DNA of 64,000 nucleotides from Lentimicrobiaceae bacterium. Lineage in GTDB: Bacteria; Bacteroidota; Bacteroidia; Bacteroidales; Lentimicrobiaceae. Below the pieces are notes generated by a model. It worked only from the letters and a program-made list of their open reading frames with translations. It had not been told where the DNA came from and ran no database searches. This document shows, piece by piece, positions 61,601 to 64,000 of this stretch; the stretch's first letter is position 1; each line of letters begins with the position of its first letter. Both the position numbers and the translations under genes were made by a program. The DNA lies in the NCBI GenBank assembly GCA_020636745.1, contig JACJXH010000006.1:124001-188000 (forward strand). The letters are read 5' to 3'.

Positions 61601-63045
61601 TTGTATTGTTTTCTTTTACCAAAATAGAAACTCCGGCCGATGGAAAAGCCAAAAGTGGATGGGTTATCTTTAGAAGCTGCAACATTTATATCCCAGAAAA
61701 TGTCATAGCTTGCTGTTCTTTTGCGGTTCATAAAGCTGGGCCCTGCTGATATTTTGAAATATAGCGCTTTTATATCTTTCCCAAAACTTGCATTTACTCC
61801 TGAGCCATAAACCAACACTTTCCAACGATAATAAGCCGAAGCCCCAATGTTTACTCTTGTTAAACTATTCGAATTTTGAAATCCTAAGTCGACAGCTACA
61901 TTAGACGACTTGCCGATAAAGTATCCCATTCTTGTGTTGAAGCTTGCATATCCGGATGTAAACATTCCGCCTGCATATGCCAGCATTTGAAAATTATCAG
62001 ATTCTGGGTTGTTTTTTTTATTTTGATTACTCTGATGAGGCTCTTTTTGTACATTGATTTTACTATTTACCATGTCCAGCCTTTGTGAAAGAAATTTTTT
62101 CTTTTCATTTGCTTCCGGCGTATTTCCCGTTTTTAATAGAGCTTTTTCTATTGCTTGTGATGATTGTTTTAGCATCCCTGCTTTTTCAAGGGCTATACTG
62201 TAACCTAAGTATGGTAAATACTCTTCCGGAAAAAAACTGATAATTTCTTCAAACTGAAGCATTGATTGTAAGTTCATGTTTCTGGCAACCAGTTTGTTGG
62301 CTGTCTTTAATTTGTTGATATAGTCGTTTTTTGTGAAGCTGGTGGTGGTATTTTTGGTTTTATAAGTTGAATTGAGTGAGGCTGCATTGGCAGATATCCA
62401 TGCAGGGGCAAATGAATTATCCGTATTTCCACGGATTGCTTCTGAAAGTTGTTCGTGGCCAATTAAATTGAATAATTGAGCTGTAAAATACCGCACTTCC
62501 TGATTTTGTGCATTGTTTTGCCATAATTTGTCCAATTTCATAAAGGCTGCATCAATAATTCCATTTATTCCAAGGGCATAGGCAAATTCCGAAGCGAGTG
62601 TAATGTTATTTGAGTCAATGGCGGCCAACTGGGCGTATGTTGAAACAGCACCTCTTATATCGCCCGAAAGCAACATCATACGCGCTTTGTTTATACTCAT
62701 GGGCTCACGTGTAATAACACTGTTAACTGACGCTGATGTGGCAACGGCCTGCGGCTTATTATCTTCATTAAATGTTTCTTTTTCACCATTTTGATAGATT
62801 ATCATCCTGATGCTATTACGTGGAATTGTGTAAACAGGACCTTTGGGGTTGCTATATTTTCTGTATTCAATTTCCGATTCTGAAACTTTTGCTACGGTGG
62901 CTTCTATTATGGTATGATCCGTTTTGTAAATGTAGTCCTGGCCCGATAACAGTAACGGCGAAATTATAAATGCAAATAGGCATAAAAGCGAAAGCCCGGT
63001 TTTCGGCACTATAAAGTTCGGAGGTGTAACTTGCCAGTCTTTCAT
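61597..63045 (-). CDS. TPR-like/outer-membrane barrel protein, edge-cluster gene 2
   Basis: A 482-residue secreted protein. A signal or anchor helix (about 17-35) is followed by a small beta-domain (DYIYKTDHTIIEATVAKV, EIEYRKYSNPKGPVYTI) of a type frequent in Bacteroidota surface proteins, then helical repeats of TPR character (about 115-320), a charged Asn/Lys-rich linker (about 330-345) and a C-terminal set of strands (about 350-482) ending FSIGRSFYFG, typical of a barrel tail. It starts 7 bp after the coiled-coil gene and its stop overlaps the next start, so the three genes form a tight operon. Function unknown. Confidence 0.65.
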   Translation of the reverse strand: MKDWQVTPPNFIVPKTGLSLLCLFAFIISPLLLSGQDYIYKTDHTIIEATVAKVSESEIEYRKYSNPKGPVYTIPRNSIRMIIYQNGEKETFNEDNKPQAVATSASVNSVITREPMSINKARMMLLSGDIRGAVSTYAQLAAIDSNNITLASEFAYALGINGIIDAAFMKLDKLWQNNAQNQEVRYFTAQLFNLIGHEQLSEAIRGNTDNSFAPAWISANAASLNSTYKTKNTTTSFTKNDYINKLKTANKLVARNMNLQSMLQFEEIISFFPEEYLPYLGYSIALEKAGMLKQSSQAIEKALLKTGNTPEANEKKKFLSQRLDMVNSKINVQKEPHQSNQNKKNNPESDNFQMLAYAGGMFTSGYASFNTRMGYFIGKSSNVAVDLGFQNSNSLTRVNIGASAYYRWKVLVYGSGVNASFGKDIKALYFKISAGPSFMNRKRTASYDIFWDINVAASKDNPSTFGFSIGRSFYFGKRKQYK

Positions 63046-63052
63046 TGGTTAT

Positions 63053-64000
63053 TCAGAGTTTGAGTTTTTCCTGATAACTATAACTGATATTGTTAATTAC
63101 ATCTGTATATCGTTCTTCGATGATCAATTGAACTTCGTTTCGCGATTGCTTAAAAAAATCGGCCAGTTCTTTGGCATCGCTTTCCATTTGGTTTGCCAAT
63201 TGCTTTCTCTCTTTTTCTTTTGCCGATATTTGTTTTTTTAGAGAAGATATTTCGCTTTTGTAGAGTTTGCTGTCGCTTTTATAGGACTCAAGTTTCGCTT
63301 TTAAGGGCTCTGTCTGAAGGTTGATTTCTTTGTCCCGATTGCTTATGTATTCCACTTTTTTATTCCATGTCGGTATCATTGCATTGATCTCCGAAAGAAG
63401 GTTAAAGTGCCATATTTCCAGTTCTGTTAATGGCAAAATGTAATCAGCAATATTTTGACTAAATTTAATGCCACTGAGCTTGATTTGGGTTGGTTTTGTC
63501 CCCTGCGATGGGTCTGTTTCAAATGATTTTATTTGCTGAGAAGTTAAATTGTAGGTGTTTTTTACCGCCGAAATTTCATTTTCTCTGATTTCCTGTAGCT
63601 TTTTTGTAATTGCTAAACCATCTTCAATTACCTGGGTTTTCACTTGTTTGTACCTGATTCGCAATTCATTTAATTGAAGTTTTAATGCATTTACTTCTGC
63701 TGAATAGCGTTTTGAATCTATATTTTTCTTTTCCCGCAATTCTTTTTCTTTTAAATCGATTTGTTTCTCAATTTCATTGATTTTTGCAATGGAGAGTTTT
63801 ATCTGTGTATCCCAGTTTTCAATGTATTTTGTTAGATCGTTTGATTCTTTTTCAATAAAAGTTAGCAACTGCCCGATAGGCGCTACATAACTGAAAGCTG
63901 TAAAATCGAGGTTGTTCAAAGTTGAATTATGGTCAGTTATACTGGTGGGCGCAGCTTGAAATGATGGGTTTGGCTGAGGGGCAGTTTTTGCTGCAGAAGC
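63053..64000 (-). CDS. Coiled-coil protein, edge-cluster gene 1 (5' end outside window)
   Basis: Partial gene. The frame stays open from the stop at 63053 to the window edge; the 27 codons above a TTG at 63919 read as a Pro/Ala/Thr-rich stretch (AKTAPQPNPSFQAAPTS), so the true start lies beyond position 64000. At least 315 residues. The part seen is dominated by two long heptad regions, about 35-125 and 215-300 of the visible chain (KQIDLKEKELREKK, LKKQISAKEKERKQLANQ), joined by a globular middle. No membrane segment is visible. It is 7 bp upstream of the TPR/barrel gene. No family recognised; a scaffold role is a guess. Confidence 0.7.
   Translation of the reverse strand, partial: ASAAKTAPQPNPSFQAAPTSITDHNSTLNNLDFTAFSYVAPIGQLLTFIEKESNDLTKYIENWDTQIKLSIAKINEIEKQIDLKEKELREKKNIDSKRYSAEVNALKLQLNELRIRYKQVKTQVIEDGLAITKKLQEIRENEISAVKNTYNLTSQQIKSFETDPSQGTKPTQIKLSGIKFSQNIADYILPLTELEIWHFNLLSEINAMIPTWNKKVEYISNRDKEINLQTEPLKAKLESYKSDSKLYKSEISSLKKQISAKEKERKQLANQMESDAKELADFFKQSRNEVQLIIEERYTDVINNISYSYQEKLKL

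Noticed and set aside
1..64000. CRISPR array, prophage, insertion sequence or integrated island
   Set aside because: No regularly spaced direct repeats, cas genes, integrase, transposase or phage structural genes were seen, and base use is even.

Overview
The window looks like chromosomal DNA of an anaerobic or microaerobic member of the Bacteroidota, probably Bacteroidales-like. Evidence: type IX secretion (T9SS) C-terminal sorting tails on at least two secreted proteins; repeated matches to the Bacteroidota promoter pattern (TTTG-like element, 19-22 bp, TAnnTTTG) upstream of genes and the tRNA; weak ribosome-binding sites; a TamB/TsaD divergent pair; a NagZ-serine-hydrolase fusion; GdhA; a flavodiiron protein; and many SPII lipoproteins. 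Base use is even and moderately AT-rich. I see no integrase, transposase, phage gene, CRISPR array or rRNA, so most of the window is core genome.

Layout. 1-4.3 kb: a four-gene c-type cytochrome/beta-barrel operon (minus strand) facing a Crp/Fnr-family regulator whose promoter region carries an FNR-like palindrome. 4.4-15.5 kb: a von Willebrand A lipid-free secreted protein, the NagZ-beta-lactamase-like fusion, tpx, a beta-propeller protein, tRNA-Leu(UAG), exported MsrA, an orphan membrane PAS sensor, and a secreted trypsin-like protease with a T9SS tail. 15.6-19 kb: a LytS/LytTR two-component system in operon with a lipoprotein made of three carbohydrate-binding-like repeats, and a small secreted domain protein upstream. 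19-24.3 kb: ddl facing a PASTA protein, T9SS cargo and an RluD-type pseudouridine synthase. 24.4-32.4 kb: gcvP, a divergent-type membrane pyrophosphatase, a bifunctional-nuclease/UVR protein and a nucleoside-type MFS transporter. 32.6-46 kb: a small INDIPF-repeat secreted protein, TamB, TsaD, a lipoprotein, the flavodiiron protein, topoisomerase IV subunit A and a BatA-like protein. 46-52.4 kb: two tandem rubrerythrin-like proteins, gdhA, a MORN-like lipoprotein, a GT39-like transferase and RlmB. 52.5-59.2 kb: an AddA-type helicase-nuclease, then a selenium pair: MnmH (tRNA 2-selenouridine synthase) and a cysteine desulfurase-SelD fusion. 59.2-64 kb: an unexplained long inverted repeat, an LpxL-type acyltransferase, and a three-gene envelope cluster of unknown function running off the right edge.

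How the parts fit. The cytochrome operon plus Crp/Fnr regulator reads as an oxygen- or redox-controlled electron-transfer module, possibly moving electrons through the outer membrane. Tpx, MsrA, the flavodiiron protein and the rubrerythrin-like pair form a peroxide/oxygen/NO defence set typical of anaerobes. The selenium pair would make selenophosphate from cysteine-derived selenide and use it for wobble selenouridine; no selenocysteine machinery is seen here. The best candidates for something new are the cytochrome-barrel operon, the Cys desulfurase-SelD fusion beside mnmH, the paired ferritin-like proteins in which one copy has lost a metal ligand, the LytTR-linked triple-CBM lipoprotein, and the edge cluster.
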